NCBI GenBank assembly: GCA_018268055.1
Contig: JAFDXF010000057.1
Span: 1 to 64,000, forward strand
Length of the DNA: 64,000 bases
Reading direction: 5' to 3'
Source of the DNA: Bacteroidota bacterium
GTDB lineage: Bacteria > Bacteroidota > Bacteroidia > Chitinophagales > Chitinophagaceae
Shown: positions 62,748-64,000 of the stretch, in pieces
How positions within the stretch are numbered: the first letter of the stretch is position 1
Layout of the letters: each line of letters begins with the position of its first letter
Made by a program: the position numbers and the translations under genes
Notes under the pieces: model-generated
The model's input: the letters and a program-made list of their open reading frames with translations, nothing else
What the model was told of the DNA's origin: nothing
The model's database searches: none

Positions 62748-64000
62748 TTATTTCAGTTTATTTTTTATCTCTTGAAGTTTCAACAATGCTTCCACCGGTG
62801 TCAACCGATTAATATCAACATCTTCCAGCAGTTTTCTTATTTCATCAAATGTTTCACTATGAGCATCAAAAATGGATAACTGCATCTTTGGAGTATTGAG
62901 TTTTGAGATACCTGTTAAATCTGTTTTATGCTTACTTTTTACCTTTTCATCGTTTTCGTGCAAGCTTTCAAGATGTTGTAATATTTCAGTAGCTCTTTGT
63001 ATCAAAGCCGGAGGCATTCCGGCCATTCGGGCTACGTGAATACCAAAACTGTGTGTGCTTCCTCCACGAGCTAATTTGCGTAAGAAAATAATTTTATTGG
63101 CTACCTCACGATTCGTAACGTGATAATTTTTTGCTCTTGAAAATTTTTCTTCCAGTTCATTCAATTCGTGGTAGTGTGTGGCAAATAAAGTTTTAGGTTG
63201 CTGTGGCGATTCATGCAAATACTCGGCAATGCTCCATGCTATGGAAATACCATCGTAAGTGGAAGTGCCTCTTCCTATTTCATCCAATAAAATCAAACTT
63301 CTTTCTGTGATATTGTTGATGATACTCGCTGTTTCATTCATTTCTACCATAAAAGTAGATTCACCGCCGGATAAATTATCAGATGCACCTACACGAGTAA
63401 AGATTTTATCGGTCAATGATATTTTTGCTTCTGCTGCCGGCACAAAACTTCCAATGTGTGCCATCAATGTTATCAACGCTGTTTGACGCAGTAGTGCAGA
63501 CTTACCACTCATATTCGGTCCGGTAAGTATGATCAGTTGCTGCTCTGTTTTGTTTAATTCTACATCATTGCTGATATAGTTTTCACCCATCGGCATATTT
63601 CTTTCTATCACCGGATGACGGCCATCTTTGATGATAAGTGCATCATCGGTATGTAAATAAGGTTTTTTATATTGATAATGGATTGCATTGTGTGCAAAGC
63701 AATAAAGACAATCCATAATGGCCAATAAGTTTCCATTGGTTTGAACGGGTGCTAAATAATCAAACAATTCATTCAGCAATGCTTCAAACAATTCTAATTC
63801 AATTTTTAAAATCTTTTCTTCAGCACCTGTTATTTTCTCTTCATACTCTTTTAATTCCGGTGTGATGTAGCGCTCTGCATTGGTCAATGTTTGCTTGCGC
63901 ATCCAATCGGCGGGCACTTTGTCTTTATGTACATTCGTTACTTCCAAATAATAGCCAAATACGTTGTTGAAGCCGATTTTCAGTGAACTGATTCCGGTTC
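62748..64000 (-). CDS. mutS: DNA mismatch repair protein MutS (3' part; runs off the window)
   Basis: About 416 residues of the C-terminal half are visible; the frame stays open to the right edge, where it reads [18 protein letters not shown], the end of the core domain. The ATPase is intact: Walker A in [18 protein letters not shown], signature [16 protein letters not shown] and Walker B in [16 protein letters not shown], then the dimerisation helices and a short C-terminal tail. The N-terminal mismatch-binding domain is outside the window, so MutS1 is assumed from the match of the core segment. Confidence 0.95.
   Translation of the reverse strand, partial: TGISSLKIGFNNVFGYYLEVTNVHKDKVPADWMRKQTLTNAERYITPELKEYEEKITGAEEKILKIELELFEALLNELFDYLAPVQTNGNLLAIMDCLYCFAHNAIHYQYKKPYLHTDDALIIKDGRHPVIERNMPMGENYISNDVELNKTEQQLIILTGPNMSGKSALLRQTALITLMAHIGSFVPAAEAKISLTDKIFTRVGASDNLSGGESTFMVEMNETASIINNITERSLILLDEIGRGTSTYDGISIAWSIAEYLHESPQQPKTLFATHYHELNELEEKFSRAKNYHVTNREVANKIIFLRKLARGGSTHSFGIHVARMAGMPPALIQRATEILQHLESLHENDEKVKSKHKTDLTGISKLNTPKMQLSIFDAHSETFDEIRKLLEDVDINRLTPVEALLKLQEIKNKLK

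Noticed and set aside
1-64000. tRNA, rRNA, CRISPR arrays or prophage
   Set aside because: I looked through the intergenic gaps on both strands and found no cloverleaf with a TTCGA/TTCAA T-loop, no regularly spaced repeats and no phage structural genes; a tRNA search program would be decisive.

Overview
The window is a 64 kb piece of an AT-rich bacterial chromosome, almost certainly from the phylum Bacteroidota and most likely a Chitinophagaceae-like lineage. The phylum call rests on promoters of the form TTTG-N19-TAnnTTTG in front of rpmI and rpsO, on marker families (DUF4270, GSCFA, DUF2279, the small protein usually misnamed 'ABC transporter ATPase'), on the futalosine menaquinone enzyme MqnE, and on the near absence of Shine-Dalgarno sites. 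Genus cannot be fixed from the sequence alone. Coding density is high. I see no tRNA, rRNA, CRISPR array, prophage or intact insertion sequence.

Layout. 1-7994: an exported caspase-like protease, an Fe-S CCG-domain gene pair on the minus strand, then a plus-strand run in which an ATP-grasp ligase gene and a LysE-like exporter gene occur twice in tandem, followed by DinB and a small membrane protein. 8115-13418: a large secreted zinc metalloprotease, rpmI-rplT with a structured leader, a membrane protein and a DUF2279 protein. 13510-17798: phosphohexomutase, whose last codons run into an IS110 transposase remnant, then a Fic gene and a resolvase-type helix-turn-helix remnant (a small decayed island), then pcm. 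17804-24697: DUF2207/LemA pair, penicillin-acylase-family hydrolase, trhO, small envelope proteins. 24703-30929: heptose-phosphate adenylyltransferase, flippase-like protein and panC, divergent from a half-length GT5 protein, DUF4270 and metK. 31038-36580: rlmB, an HMG-CoA-lyase-like/GSCFA/galK operon convergent on a NahK-like kinase. 36643-43860: miaE, rpsO, pnp, prmA, plsY, an M48 protease, a DUF3052-like protein and a CYTH protein. 43886-49282: smpB, accD, mqnE, a nucleoside permease, trxA. 49421-64000: dnaE with a beta-propeller lipoprotein, NlpC/P60 hydrolase, polysaccharide flippase, M1 peptidase, peptide-binding lipoprotein, msrA, a LacI regulator, a CHRD lipoprotein and the 3' two-fifths or so of mutS.

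Most genes are housekeeping or envelope functions. The best candidates for something undescribed are: the duplicated ATP-grasp/LysE module (3436-6922), which looks like two make-and-export pairs for an unknown amino-acid conjugate; the rpmI leader (10771-10884), where a hairpin loop can pair with the bases just before the start codon; a repeated promoter arrangement in which the -7 element ends exactly 4 nt before the start codon of three genes, implying leaderless mRNAs; and a GT5 half-protein lacking the nucleotide-sugar motif beside panC. Starts were moved downstream from the longest open frame for several genes (3436, 11561, 13418 minus, 13510, 27230, 37923, 41073, 42817, 54571, 62640 minus) because signal peptides, family starts, terminators or promoters required it.
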